A stretch of 64,000 bases of DNA from Cyclina sinensis (GCA_012932295.1 JAAONU010000011.1:43588352-43652351); one strand, 5' to 3'. Shown: positions 1-13,329, counted from the stretch's first letter. The notes: a model not told the origin generated them from the letters alone. A program made the numbers and translations.

Positions 1-189
1 GTTAACGTTATAACTTCGGACGCTGTTTAAAGTACCTAAAGCGGACATGAAGAAGTTAAATGTTCAATTAAAATGTATGAATGAATTTGTTAAATTGATT
101 GAATAAACATCAAAAGGTAATTGTTTTCTTAATTTCTCAATAACAATATTACCTACAATATCCCCTACTTTTAGTGAACAGTATATGTA

Positions 190-720
190 CATTTAGTATA
201 GAATAGATGAATTGTATCGAACGTGGGTTTCCTACAATGTCCCTTCGGTTACTATATATTGGCCCCGCCCTAGGAGTCACATGCTTTACAAAGAAGTACA
301 AGTATAAAGGGCAATCTTTAAAATTGTACTTGTATGAAACCACAAGGTCCAGAGTTCATAAATTTTGCACAAAGAATTGTATACCGGACCTCTACCAAAA
401 GTGTTAAAACTTTGGCCCTGTGATAATTTTTGCTCCACCTCGGGGGTAAGATATTTTACATTTATTTAAGCAAACTCTTTAAAAGTCTTCTTGTCAGAAA
501 CCACAAGGATGAGTCTTCTGAAATATGGTGTGTTCTGTATCAGGCTTTTTCAGATTACATCACTGTCAAAATTGACCCCCGCCCGAGGGGTCAAATTTTT
601 GACAGAAATATAAAGGAAAATTTTAGGATTATTCATACTTTTGCACGGGGTCCTTTTTGGCTTCATCATGGGTGTCAGATCTTTTACATAGACTAACTCT
701 TTCAAAATTTATCAGAAGTC
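190..720. repeat. Degraded fragment of the ~165-bp tandem repeat family
   Basis: Diverged copies of the unit that forms clean arrays near 41.2-42.8 kb are visible: 'cagaaaccacaagg', 'gacctctaccaa' and 'gaccccgcccgaggggtc'-like blocks recur. No gene is supported; the short open frames here follow the repeat. Bases 1-190 show nothing recognisable. Confidence 0.7.
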
Positions 721-1358
721 ACAAGACTGAAATTTTATTTTTGGCTGAAGCATTGCATAGTGGACATCTTCTAACGTTGTTCAAATAATGCCCCTTATTA
801 AGTTCTTTCTCTTTTTTATTTCGATGATTAATGCATGGCATAACATTAATCTTCCCTAGCAGTTCTTCTCAAGTTAGGACTAATTTTGGCCCACCTGTTT
901 ATTGCATAAGCTTGAAATCCAGCACATACAAAACACAATATTTAGCATACATTTTAGAGCTTTGTTTATAACAGCATCTAACGACTTGTTCCTTGAAATT
1001 ATCTTACACCCTCAATCTGGAAATACTGATTGCTCGAGACCAATTGAAATTGAACGGAATTTTACTTCGTGTATGTAATACACACGTGCGTGTACTTTTA
1101 TTCTTTAGTTGCATTTGAATGACAAAAATATATATGCGCGTCAGTGTTCAGGATTTATTAATTTTCAAGGACATGCTTTGATATAAAACAACATTTTTAC
1201 TCAAAACTTCACGTGGTGTAGGCTTAGTCAGATCATAGCTTCACCTCATCTAAAACTTCATCTTTGATATTGCTTTCGTTTTAATCTAACTGGAAATTTA
1301 ACAGACAATAAATGTTCATTTCCACATCAGGTCCTTATGTACTTTTAAATCCGGTGCA
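721..1358. other. Downstream region / probable 3' UTR of the first RDH-like gene
   Basis: No coding potential was seen. Read on the minus strand, an AATAAA lies at about 1153-1158 and another near 1098-1103, roughly 200-260 bases after the stop codon at 1359-1361. Either could be the polyadenylation signal of the minus-strand gene, but this is only a motif match. Confidence 0.4.
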
Positions 1359-4300
1359 CTATTTTGTCTTCAATCCAACCATTTCCTCAGAGATCTTCCA
1401 CAATCTTGCTGCTGCTTCGTCATCTTTGCCTGCTTTGGATTCATTCGCAATTGCACAGTCACTGTAATTAATCAATATATCTGTGAAAATAACGAAAAAA
1501 AATGTTTAAAAAAAAGATAAAAGGCCGTGCAGAATACGAAACTACCACTATGGGCATTAAACGGTATCAGAGTAAAGTCTTCAGCCATTCAGTGCTTTTA
1601 CGAAAGCAAAGCTTTTATTTTTACCTAAAATCTTAAAATTCTAGTTATGTTGTGATAAACATACAACTTGATTTCCTATTTCAAAATAGCGCAGAAAAAA
1701 TCTCTAGTCAATGAATTACACACACCTGAAATATTTTCCAGTGACGTTTTCCAGTTCAGGATCGACTGCTAAGTATATAGACGTCTGTGCTCCTTGTCTT
1801 GCTGTTTTTATGAAAGGTTTGAAGAACAAATTGATTACCACAGTTAAGAAGAGTCTAATAGGCAAAATCTTATCATCTTTGAACCGGAACAGCTCTGTAG
1901 CAACAACACCAGGGTGGAGAGAGTTGGCGGTAACACCGGTACCTGTAGAACACAAAACTTAATATGTGAGAATTCATCTGTATTTTGTAAACTTCTTTTA
2001 CGGAATGGGTAATGACTGGCTATTATAATATTGAAATCTCTATTTTACAAAGCATGGTAAGGCAATCCGATTTAAGTACACGACCTATTTATCGGCACCG
2101 TGCGTGATGCTACTGGGGGTAAGATTTAAAATGAGAAATAAGACTATTTTGTAAAGATACATAGTGCCAGGATATCTTGCCCATGTTCACATGATACACA
2201 TCAATATAAGTTTATAGCGTCTTTAGTTATTTGCCGTACGAGAAACATTTTCATTCACTAGGGTGACCTATTGCATTGTGAGTGGTTCAAGTTCACTTGA
2301 GCCTGTGACCGCTTGTCATGACATACATGTAATAGCTATGTATCTTGCCTTTTTTGTGATATACTGCATATTAAATCACGGTTACTGACCTAATATTCAT
2401 GGTATTATTTGTTGAATAAAAAGACATAATAAAACACGAATTATGCTATTGAACAAACCTTTCATACGCTTACTGAGCTCTCTAGTGAAGAGAACATTTG
2501 CAAGTTTACTCCTGTGGTAGGCATCATATGGGGAGAAGCTTTGCTCACTGTTGATGTTATCAAAGTTAAACTCTCCAGCTTGCAAATACACAAAAAGTAA
2601 TATACAAAACTAATACATTTTAAAATCAAACAAATGAGACAAGGTCATTTTAAGGTATTTCTCTAAGTCATGGGGTATTTAAACGCACATGCAAAACGGT
2701 TTAAATTATAAATTTTACTGACTGCAAAATCGGTTTCCGGAAACTTACATAAACTATTTTTCGACGATTGCCTCCGAGAGTGTGTGACAGTATTTGTGGT
2801 GGGATGACCAAAGACACAAATTCCACCGTAAGAACAGATGCCCGTGACCTCTGGGTAAATCTTTATACTACATCAGACATATTTCTTAGTATTTGTTTCA
2901 ATTTATTTCAGCTTTTCTAGACTTTTTATTGCAGAAAAATTTTAATTCACTGTAATAGCGTAATAAACGATGTATTTCAGGTTGATGTATTTCTACCTGA
3001 AATACATCGAAATAAATATGAAACAGAAAAAGGTTGGTTCAAGAGACAACGTGTTGCTTTTGAAAAGCTCTAACATACCAAAGTTGTGGCCCATTGATGA
3101 TACATTGATAATCCTGCTAGGAGCAGATTTCTTGATGAGGTCAAGCAGAAGGTTGGTAAGAAGAAAATGCCCGAGATGATTGGTGCCAAACTGTATCTCA
3201 AACCCGTCTTTCGTCTTCCAATTTGGTAAATACATTACGCCTAAAACACGTGATCACTTCATTATTCTCGTTTTCTACGGCCTTTTTTGCAGCAAAGTCA
3301 CATTAAATAAAGTCTGATGGCAAGCAGATCAGTCCCTGTGTAAAATCTAACATTTTTTATGTATATCAAGTCTATTAAGCCATTGGTAGACAAAAGTGCG
3401 AACTGCATGTATGATCTAATAAACAGCTTGAAATAGGAATTGTACTACGTCTTGTGTTTTAGGACAGCGTAGGTAAAGCAATGAGGCATCTTAAAATAGG
3501 TTATAGCAAGTCTATATAGATACTTCAATAGCAAATATTAAGTTATAACATAATACAGGAGGCTTATCAGTCACTGGCTTCTTCAGTCTGACTTAAAGTG
3601 ACTTAATACATTAGTTACAATACAATAATACTTGTTTCAGTTCAACTCATTCTCCCAAAACTAAAACCAGCAGATGAAAAAAATAGAATTATCAAGATTA
3701 ATGAAATAAACACATACCAGCGTTATTAATGAGAACATCAAGTCTTGTTTCCTTAGACATGACATTGGCGGCACATTCTCTTACTGACGTGAGTGAAGCG
3801 AGATCAAGGACATAAACGGCAACGTTGTCACTGCCACTGTACTGTCTAATCTCGTCTGCTGCAGAGTCTGCTCTCTCTTTACTGCGACACGCTATCAACA
3901 CCCGCGCGCCTGCAAAAAAATGTGCCAATTCCGTAAAAGATATTACTTAAATTGTTCGAATTTATATTACGTTTGTGAATGCGGGTCCACAGTCTAGTAG
4001 GAATGCACAGGGCATGCTACTCATGTGTCGCAAGTTCGATCACGCTGCTCGAGTTGCATTACTTAAATAGTGTCAGTACTATACACAGGACTCGAACTGG
4101 AAATAAATGTAAGTAAAAAAGAAGTATAGAAGTAAAGTGTATCTAGAAGAAGATTTTTTTCCACATAAAAATTCCGGTGGGTGGGGGTGGAGGGGTCGGT
4201 CACATGGTTGCGTTGCTAATACTGATAACCTTGGAAACATATGTGGAAATATGCCCAATGAACTCTACGCCGAAAGTCAATTTAAGAAATGAAATAACAG

Positions 4301-5359
4301 AGCTAGATTTCAAATACTATATTTTTGAACATGTTACACTGTAATTGGGTGTAATCATCGTAAGTTTATGCACTGTATCACAAGATGCAAGGTAGATCTA
4401 TAACGATGGTAGTGTGCAAAACGGTATATGAAAATTGACTAATAAAGATATAAGGTATTTTGAAGGAGGTGGAAAGATTGTATACATGTACCTCTTTTGG
4501 CAAGATCCTTGGCGGTTTCCTTGCCAATACCGGTGTTTCCGCCAGTGATAAGTACTGTCTTGCCGACCATACGAGCTTGGCTTCGACATGCAGGGCCTTG
4601 TAGGTAACCCCTCAACAAAAGAAGTCCACATGCTGAAATAAATTATCATCAAATTATAGCTTCTAGCATTAACAAGGGATTCAAAAGTTCTTTGCTTCTT
4701 TTTTCATTCTTTTTTCACGCTGCACTAAGTATCAGCTCAGCACTCAACATACAACGAACCCTTCGTTAATATTTAAGCTGACCCCTATTATATCAACTTA
4801 CATAATGCATGAAGTTTATGAATAAAGATTGTCCTAGTCAAAAGAAATCCAATATTCAGGAGGAGACGGTCTGCATATACGGATACAAAATACATGCATG
4901 TATACTGAAAATATCAGATTACCATACTTCCAAATTAATTTGTGTTGCGTGTATAGAATAATGAAACCATGCATGGACCTTGAATTGGAACAAGAGGTGT
5001 GCAAACTCGATATATACTACAAAATCCAGTTTCAAAGATTACTGCGAAATTAGTTAAAACCAATCTTTAATAAATGCATAAGCTCAAGACTTGTTCACGT
5101 TGAAATGGAAATAACATGTGTGCATACAGTGTAAGAGAGTAAAAGAAAAACTTGCACCATCCCATGACAACTGATTTAAAGTATTTTCTCGCGGTACATT
5201 CTTAACATTCTAGGTCACAATTAAGAACACGTCTCTATTATGTATGATTGATAATATATAGAACAGGAACAAACCTGCCGTTACAACACATGTAAGTCCA
5301 GTCCTGTTTTCATCTAAAAACTCGAGTAGGTCCTTTGAAAAATCTGAAAGAAACTCCAT
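1359..5359 (-). CDS. Retinol dehydrogenase 11/12/13-like short-chain dehydrogenase, 7 coding exons
   Basis: The exons, in transcript order, are 5275-5359, 4492-4632, 3718-3909, 3079-3240, 2459-2578, 1726-1942 and 1359-1461. All have GT-AG borders and compatible phases, and join to 1020 nt (339 aa). Visible features are a hydrophobic N-terminal anchor (about residues 22-37), the NAD(P)-binding TGGNTGIG (58-65), INNAG (136-140), INVSS with the catalytic Ser at 187, and YHRSK with catalytic Tyr214/Lys218. The C-terminus has the '[10 protein letters not shown]' and 'GAQTSIY' blocks of the RDH11-14 group. The family reduces retinal or other lipid aldehydes with NADPH at membranes; the true substrate cannot be read here. 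The start is supported by the paralogue at 28821, whose first exon is also 85 nt. Exon lengths match that gene almost exactly, so this is a tandem duplicate. It looks intact. Confidence 0.9.
3960..4085 (+). repeat. Possible tRNA-derived SINE fragment (intron)
   Basis: Within intron 2 of the RDH-like gene, 'gtctagtaggaatgc' resembles a pol III A box and 'gcaagttcgatcacg' a B box, spaced as in a tRNA-derived SINE head. No good cloverleaf or tail is evident, so this is tentative. Confidence 0.35.
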
Positions 5360-5653
5360 TGTCCTAAAGTATGTGTTTTAAATTTTGCGCACACACACTG
5401 ATGGTATTAACGGGAGGTAATCTCGTATTTTGTATTTGTTATATTAATGTGCACCGACCAACTCATTGTAAATTTGAAGTGTCAGCAGTTTTTAACACTG
5501 AACGGTGCTTGAAAGAATAATTTTAAGCTTTCCATTAGATGATTAGTGAACACTTTTTCTTTCGATTATACGGGCGGAGTCAGTTTAATGCATCTTACGA
5601 AAGAGCATTTCAAAAACACTACATTAACGTTGAGAAGAATGGTCTGGAAACTA

Positions 5654-6891
5654 CGGAATCCTGTTGGGGCCAATTAAAATGTCGCCGTCGCGCTTAAAGG
5701 TAGACGCGCGACATCGCGAAGATGTGATACGACGCTCGACAATGCGAAGCGACGCGTGACAATGTCAAACGAAATTTCGCGATTTCATTTCGTATTGTCG
5801 CGCTATAAAAGCGCGAAATATCGCATTGTCGCTTCGCATTGTCGTGCGTCGTATCACATTGTCGAGGTGTCGCGTCGCGTTGTCTTCCGTCGCGTTCTGC
5901 ATTTGTGTAAGCCTCGACGCACGACAATGCGATACGACGCTCGAAAATGCGAAGCGACGCGCGACAACGCGACGCGATATTTTCACAATATCGTATCGCA
6001 TTGTCGTGCCTCGTGTGTGATCCTCTACCGCGACACACGAAAATGCCAAACGACACTAGACAACGCGACGCGACGCTCGAAAACGCGAAGCGATACTCGA
6101 CAATGCGACGCGACTTTTATTGGAATATCGTATCGCGTTGTCGTGCATCTACCGGTGACAGGTTAAAATGATACAAGTTCTGTAAGCCGTCTGACGGTGC
6201 GATGACAAAATTTTACGTGCATGTGAGTTATCCGCCCTCCCCCCCCCCCCCCCCCCCATATCGCATTTTTAGAGCATGGCCGTGATTGCTGCATTTTTTT
6301 CTTGTGGAATTTGTTCTTAATTAATTCGATGGCCGGAATATACAATTGCCAATTTCCGGTAGACGCACGACAACGCGATACGATATTCCAATAAATTTCA
6401 CGTCGCATTGTCGAGTGTCGCTTCGCATTTTCGAGCGTCGCGTCGCATTTTCGAGTGTCGTTTGGCATTTTCGTGCGTCGTGGTAGAGGATCACACATGA
6501 CGCACGACAATGTGATACGATATTGTGAAAATGTCGCGTCGCGTTGTCGCGCGTCGCTTCGCATTGTCGAGCGTCGTATCGCATTGTCATGCGTCGAGGC
6601 CTACACAAATGCAGAAAGCGACAGACGACAACGCGACGCGACATCGCGACAACGCGACGCGACACCTCGACAATGCGATACGACGCACGACAATGCGAAG
6701 CGACAATGCGATATTTCGCGCTTTTATAGCGCGACAATACGAAATGAAATCACGAAATTTCGTTTGACATTGTCGCGCGTCGCTTCGCATTGTCGAGCGT
6801 CGTATCGCATATTCGCGCTGTCGCGTCGCGTTGTCGAGCGTCTACCTTTAAGCGCGACGGCGACATTTTAATTGGCCTCAACAGGATTCCG
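5654..6891. mobile_element. CpG-rich foldback element with ~500-bp inverted arms
   Basis: The left arm (5654-6155) and right arm (6356-6891) are near-complementary inverted copies separated by a ~200-bp loop that contains a long poly-C run (from about 6239). The ends begin CGGAATCCTGTTG and the element is flanked by TA on both sides (5652-5653, 6892-6893), consistent with a TA target duplication. The arms consist of a degenerate ~20-bp motif of the type TGCGATACGACGCTCGACAA, far richer in CpG than the surroundings. Each arm carries 'GCTATAAAAGCG' directed toward the loop. The open frames here exist because stop codons are rare in this composition; no protein is supported. The right arm is ~34 bp longer. 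Confidence 0.9.
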
Positions 6892-6894
6892 TAG

Positions 6895-8030
6895 TACTTC
6901 TTCTATGAAACCAGAAAGCCTAGTGCTTAGATATTTTGCATCAAGCGTCATGTACAAGTCCTCTACCAAGGTTGTTCAAATAATGCAGTTGTGGTAAAAA
7001 ATGACCCCATCCCGGGGGTCAATTGAATTTTGTATAGACATTAAAAAATCTTCATGTCAGTAGCCACAAGGCCTATTAAGATATTTGATGTGTAACCTGG
7101 CCTAGTAGACCTCTACCAAGTTTGTTCAAATCTCTACCCTGGGGACAAAATTGATCCTGCCCTTTGGTCACCAGGGCTAAAAATAGACTTTTCAATTTTT
7201 GTCATAGAGCCTTTATTTATTGACAGATATCTTAGATATTTGGTATATAGGCACCTTGCATGAATCTCTGCCATTCACTTGTGTCAAGTTTTCCTCTAGA
7301 GTCTTCATTTATTGATCAATATCTGAGATATTAGGTATGTAGGTAACTTGGAATAACCCCTACCCTTAGGTGGAGTTTGGTCACTGGGTGAATTTCAAGG
7401 TCACTTAGGCTAAAATAGTTTTTTTCTACTTCTGTTTTTTTTGTACTCTTAGCCTTTATTTATCAATATTTTAAATATTTGGTACCGACACCTTGAATGA
7501 ACCTCTTTCATTAAATTGGGGTTAAGATCACTGAGGCTAAAAATAGTTTTATCTACTTTACCTCATAGAACCTTCATTTATAGACCCATATCTTTGATGT
7601 TAGGTATGCAAGTTCCTTGCATGGACCTCTACCCTTAAGTGGAGTTTGAAGTCACTGGGTCAAGATCTCTAAGGCTAGAAATGTTTTTTCTACTTTTTGT
7701 CATATACCCTTTATTTATTGATTTTTTAAATATTTGGTACATAGACACCCTGCATGAACCTCTTCCATTAAATTGAGGTTAAGGTCCCAAAGGCTGAAAA
7801 TAGATTTATCTACTTTACCTCAGAGCCTTCATTTATAGACAAATATATCTGATAATTGGTATGTAGGTTCCTTGCATAGACATCTGCAGCTAATAATAGA
7901 TTTTTCTACTTTCTGTCTTAGAGCCTTTATTTATTGACTGATATTTTAGATATTTGGCTTGTAGGCACCTACAGATCTTCAACTATAAAATGTAATACTG
8001 TTTCTCATGTTTGCATAACAGCAAACTCAC
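6895..8030. repeat. Truncated copy of the GCTCACC/165-bp Helitron-like family
   Basis: Diverged units share the blocks 'cctctaccaagtttgttcaa', 'gacagatatcttagatattt' and 'agcctttatttattgactga' with the array at 40.9-43.2 kb. The left side stops abruptly at the foldback element, so the 5' part of this copy is missing. No gene is present. Confidence 0.75.
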
Positions 8031-8915
8031 AAAGTATTGTAAAGTAAATTTATGTTAGAATCCCTCAATTCATGATGACTAAGTGGTCCATACTCACACT
8101 CATACTTTTATCTGACCTTTGACCTCTATGTGTGACCCTCACCTTGGCCACAGGGACCTGAATTTTACGTAAAACATACTATCTTATAATAGTCAACATT
8201 TGTGCCCAGTTGTATAAAAATCTCTCAATACATGTAGAAGTTTTGCTCCAAACAAGCATTTTCCACTGACCTTTGACCTAGAGACCTGGTTCATGCGCGC
8301 AAAACTTCATTTCATGATGGTGAACTTTTGTATCAAGTAATGCTAAAATCCATGCATGTAGAAGATATGTTCTGGACAAACTCTGGACATTTCATCATCT
8401 CTAGTGACCTTGACCTTGCATATATGGACCAGGGTTATGTGTGTAATGCTCAGTCTCAAGATGGTGAACATTTGTGATAGGATCCCTCAATTCATGATGA
8501 CAAAATGGTCCATACAATTTCACATTTTTATCTGACTTTTGAACTCTGTATGTGACCTTGACATTGGCCACAGGGACTTAAATTTTGCATGCAACACTCC
8601 GCCTCACAGTGGTGAACATTTATTCCAAGTTATTAAAATCCCTCAATGCATGTAGAAGTTTTGCTCCAGACAAGTATTTTTCTCTGACTTCTGTGACCTT
8701 GACCTTTGACTTCGAGACCTGGTTCATGCATGAGACACTACCCCTCCATGATGGTGAACATTGGTTCCAAGTATCATTAAAATCCATTCATGCATATTGA
8801 AGATTCTTAGACCCTAAGTTTAAAAGTGTTGGCTGAGCGCACCACACAAACTTTCGGACAGACGATGACAGACAGATAGACAAGAGAAAATCTAAGTGCC
8901 CCACTAATAGGAGCA
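8031..8915. repeat. Second tandem repeat family (about 430-bp unit)
   Basis: Two diverged copies of a block run 'ccctcaattcatgatgac...ctgacctttgacctctatgtg...catgtagaagttttgctcca...gacctggttcatgc...gatggtgaac'. The block ends in a region rich in gacagac ('ggacagacgatgacagacag') that is typical of dispersed bivalve repeats. Open frames over it are fortuitous. Confidence 0.7.
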
Positions 8916-10697
8916 CAAAAAGGTGGGTCAGAAATAATGAAATAAGATGCATTATTTTTGAAATGATGAGACTGAAAAAAGTGTGTAGTCTAAATATCAT
9001 CAATACAGCCTATACAAAGTATGACAGGTCATTAACAACATATGCCACAAGCCGTTTCTGTGTCTTCACTCTTTATTCTTAAATTACAAAACTTTCTATG
9101 TAACATGATAATATCAATGATTTCCCAGATAACATTCAGAGGTAACAAGTATAACAGTTCTCTGCATATAGAGCAGTGTAAAAAGCAGCTATGATAACAT
9201 AATTAAACAAGGTAATACAAATATATTTAAAGCTACATGAATATAAAATGTATCTAAAACAATGCCACCAAGCTTTGATTTACATTGTAATCAATGTCAT
9301 GGTACAGACAAATCTTTTAAGGTTCCATGCAAAACTGATCCATATTCTTTCTTGAAATGTAGTTAAAATAGTTTTGCTCTTAACCCCTTAAAAATAATAA
9401 ACATAATTGATTCATTGTAAACAAGAAATATCTTTCAAAAAAGATGATGTGATACAGTACAAAATTAATGCCCCATAAGTGTATAGTTTTCAGACATTGG
9501 CAAATACTGACTATGCATGGTAATCAAATGTCCGACTGAAATTACAGTTCAGGCTATAAACCAAAAAATGTAAAGTTTAATGCTAAAAGTTTCATTACTA
9601 TTTTTTCAGTAAAATAAATATTTAGTCATATATATAAATGTATATTTATTCCATTTAGTTGTATAAATGTAAATGTCGTATAAATGTTATTATTATTCCA
9701 TCATTTTCAGAAGCAATAAAACTATTAATTACGAATTCTGCCCTAAAATTTCAAAACAGAAACACATTTAACTAATGGCAAACTTCCTTCTTCAGTTGAA
9801 GATTTTGTATCAAACAATTTCATTCTTTACAAATGTACCGTAGGTCAAAATCGATTATAACGCAGCTACGCCGAAAAATATACAATACCTCTGGCTCAGT
9901 AAATGTACCTACAGTACTGTTCTGGACCTTCGAAGCATCTTTAAATATAAGGAAAGCTTTCTATCTTGTAAAAGAAGATATCAGCTTCATGTCATATCTT
10001 AAATGTAGCTGATGTATGGATCAGGTGATCCACCCCAAACACAACTGCATTAACAAAGCCTTGTTCTTTCCAAATACATCTGCTAACCTTTCCTTTAATG
10101 CAATATTTGTTTACTGAATATCTGTAAGGCCAAAAACTTTTAACGAAAGTGCATATATGTTTTGGAGAAAATTCCTCATTATTTCACAGTAACTATTATA
10201 AACAATGCAATATTTAGAGTGTCTTGTTAGTGAACTTACATCTCATGCCATTTTATAGCAAATAATAGTAAACATTTTCACTTTTTAATGTACATTATCC
10301 TTTTAATTGTTCTAATAACAGCCGTTTCCGCAATGTGAGCCATTTAACACAGGTATGAGCTACATGATACTACCAATACTCTTGTTTCATAAAGAAAAAA
10401 AAAATAACACATGAATCTGCATAGTTTCAATTCAAACAATACACAATTCTAAGACAAAAAAATAAAACAAAATCACAAATGTATAAAAATAGCGAAACAG
10501 CACAGCTGGGAAACCCTCTCTGAGCTCCACCCCATCTTTATGAGTTAAACTACCAGTAAAGTCTGAGCTGTTTTCAGCTTCCGGTATTAAGTTGTAAATA
10601 TAAGAACATTTCACTTTGGCACACAAAGGAACTCAGAAACTCACTGCTGCTTCAAAGATCTGACAAGTATATACAGAAACTTTTCAGTAAAACACTA
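8916..10697. other. AT-rich stretch, no feature recognised
   Basis: About 1.8 kb without a convincing reading frame, splice-bounded exon or terminal-repeat structure on either strand. Confidence 0.5.
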
Positions 10698-12555
10698 CGA
10701 GGGGTGATTCAAAAGTTCGCGGAATTTATCTCTAAATCATTTATTTTTTCACCGAATCACATTAAATTTCGCATAAATATAATTCAACGTATTTTAACTA
10801 ACATTTTCGTTTAGTTTATGGAATATGTGTAACCGGAAGAATATAAATGGTCTCCATAGCAACCACGGTTAGGTGACTTGAAGCAGGCCAAAATATTTCG
10901 TTTTACTAATTCACTTCAGACGATAGTATGTTTTCAAATGTTGCTCAATTTTGGCGCGAACGTAACTGACGTTAGAATGACGTGTTGACGTCATTTCCTA
11001 TAATTTTGATTACATTACGTTGAACCGTTACTCCACAGCAGCGAGTTGTCGCCATGTCTTCAACTTCTTCCGCGACGTCAACAAGTGAATTGGAGCTACG
11101 CGCAGTTGTGAAATTTTGTGTTGGACTCAAACTTACACCAGTTGAGACGTTGAATCAAATTAAAAACTCGCATACATTACAACCTTGTGGTAAATCGTTT
11201 GTCTACAAATGGCATGAGCGATTTCGGAACGGCAGAAAATCGGTACTTGATGACGATAGAGCAGGTAGACCAGCATCCGCTATGACGACGAGCAACGCAA
11301 CGTTAGTGAGAGAGCTTTTGGACAACGACCGGCGCTTAACGGTTAGGGGTATTGCAGAGGAACTCTCCCTATCGTATTCTACTGTGCAACGAATTCTTAC
11401 AGAAGAGCTAAATATGTCCAAAGTATCTGCGCGTTGGGTGCCCAGACTTCTGACTGATGAAAACAAGCAGCGGAGGTTAGAATGTTCTCAGCAATTTCTG
11501 GATCTGTACGACGCACAGGGTGACGAGTTTTTGGACAAAATCATCACGACAGACGAGACATGGTTATACCATTATGATCCAGAGTCGAAACAGCAGTCGT
11601 CCGTCTGGAAGTCACCAGACACACCTCCACCAAAAAAGGCCAGGACAACACGCAGCTGCAAAAAGGAAATGTTCATCTTCTTCATGGATAGACAAGGGCT
11701 TTTGCTTCAACACAAGGTGCGCGACGGATGTACCGTAAATGCCGACTATTATTCAAAGGTATGCCGCATTTTAGTCATACAAACGATCAACACTTATATA
11801 TTATTTTTATAACAAACTAATATTTTACAGTATGTATTGTTTCAAATAACAAAATATATAAAAATATTATTTAAAATGTGCCGCTTTTTACTTTCTTAAA
11901 CTTAAATTATTTCATGTTTTCCCGTTTGTTTGTTTGACTTCAGGTGCTTAGACGCGATCTGATACAGGCTCTGCGCCGCAAGCGCCCCCTGTTGGTACTG
12001 GATGATGTTATACTCCATCATGACAACGCTCCAGCACATCGGGCACAGAGTACAGAGTTAGAGATTTCACTGCTTGGTTTCAGTCTCTTACCACATCCGC
12101 CGTACAGCCCGGATCTAGCACCGATGGACTTTCGTCTGTTTCCAGATATGAAGAGGGAACTCAGAGGCCAGAGATTTGAAACAACATTAGAGCTACGCAA
12201 TAAGGCTCGTGAAGTAATCTCTTCATTCAGTCAGGATTGGTTTAAGGTAACATTTATGCAATGGGTACAAAGGCATAGGAAGTGTGTAGCGACGGGCGGC
12301 GATTACGTCGAGAAGGTGAATCGTACGCTAGAATTTGACCGTTAGTGACGTCGACGTCGTGATGGCGTGCGTCAAGTGCCGGTCATGTATACAATTCAAA
12401 TATGTACAAACGATTTATTAGTAAATGTATTTCAATGAGATTACGGCTCTGCTTTAGTATTGAGTAAACGTATCGAGTGATGTAATTTTTGTGTTTGTAT
12501 TGTCTTTTCCGTTCTAGTAATAAAGCAATTCCGCGAACTTTTGAATCACCCCTCG
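10698..12555 (+). mobile_element. Mariner (DD34D) transposon with perfect 29-bp terminal inverted repeats
   Basis: The ends 10698-10726 and 12527-12555 are perfect inverted repeats (CGAGGGGTGATTCAAAAGTT...), bounded by TA dinucleotides at 10696-10697 and 12556-12557, the target duplication of the Tc1/mariner superfamily. The element is 1858 bp and carries a transposase with all three catalytic Asp residues and no stop codon apart from one intron. An AATAAA sits just inside the right end (about 12520). Perfect ends and an open transposase suggest recent arrival. The region between this element and 13330 holds nothing recognisable. Confidence 0.95.
11054..12345 (+). CDS. Mariner transposase, two exons (intron 11759-11943)
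   Basis: Exon 1 is 11054-11758 (235 aa) and exon 2 is 11944-12345, for a joined 368 aa, close to usual mariner length. The N-terminal half carries the paired helix-turn-helix region with 'FVYKWHERFRNGR', a GRP linker and 'STVQRIL'. The linker before the catalytic domain reads WVPRLLTDENKQRR. The catalytic DD34D residues are Asp167 (TTDETW), Asp262 (LHHDNAPAH) and Asp297 (SPDLAPMDF). The 185-bp gap begins AAG|GTATGC, ends TTCAG|GTG, is in phase 0, and interrupts 'NADYYSK|VLRRDL', which mariner transposases read continuously. It therefore has the form of a genuine spliceosomal intron. The enzyme would excise and insert the element at TA sites. Confidence 0.88.
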
Positions 12556-13329
12556 TACTTATCTATCATTTTCCATCACTGTCTTTTCATAACATGATAT
12601 ACAAACATTCAACCTAAGTTAGTCAGGTGTTATATGTGATGAAGACATTACCCTGTGAACTGTCCAATTCTACAAACAACATGTAGTTCCTACATTTTAT
12701 CAATAAATAAAGTATAGGAATATTTTGGATGTGAGGGAAAACCTTCCCTATTCCCTTAAATAGGCAACCTTTTCAAATTTTATTCTTTTACTGACACATT
12801 TCTTACAAGAATACCCTGAAAAAATTATTTCATGTAAATTTCTAAACTACTGAAATCTTGTTGGTTTTTTTTTTTAAATGTCTGAGCAGAGACTACCCTC
12901 CCATACAACTAGTTTAAGACTAAGGGCACTTTTAAAAAAAATATATAAAAAAATCATAAACATTTAAGATCAAGGCATAAACAATCCCTGATTTATACTT
13001 AAACTGAAACAAGATACAAGAGCTCCTTATGAGTCCTTTTTGCATAATTAAGCCCTGAGCAAGTCAAGTTGCCTGAACATTGGTTGCATTATAAATAAGC
13101 CTTCCAATAGGTAGTAATATAGTCTTAGAAAAAAGAAACATCTTTCAAATATTTTGTACAAGACTCACTTTCAGAAACAATAAGGCTGTATGGTAAAATA
13201 TTAAAAATACATTAAGTTTCATTCATGGTTCACTGGACAAAATTTGCTCTTTTTCTCACTAAACTTGGGTGTCAAATCCTACAGTAACTTGTACACAGTT
13301 TAATACTTAAAACAAGAACTTTCACTGCA

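Noticed and set aside
4398..4652. 84-aa frame beginning MMIIYFSMW
   Set aside because: The true exon (4492-4632) is in another frame, carrying the Rossmann motif TGGNTGIG.
5694..6871. Several overlapping Arg/Cys-rich open frames of 60-138 aa on both strands
   Set aside because: They lie in the CpG-rich foldback arms, mirror each other between arms, and arise because the motif lacks stop codons. No family signature.
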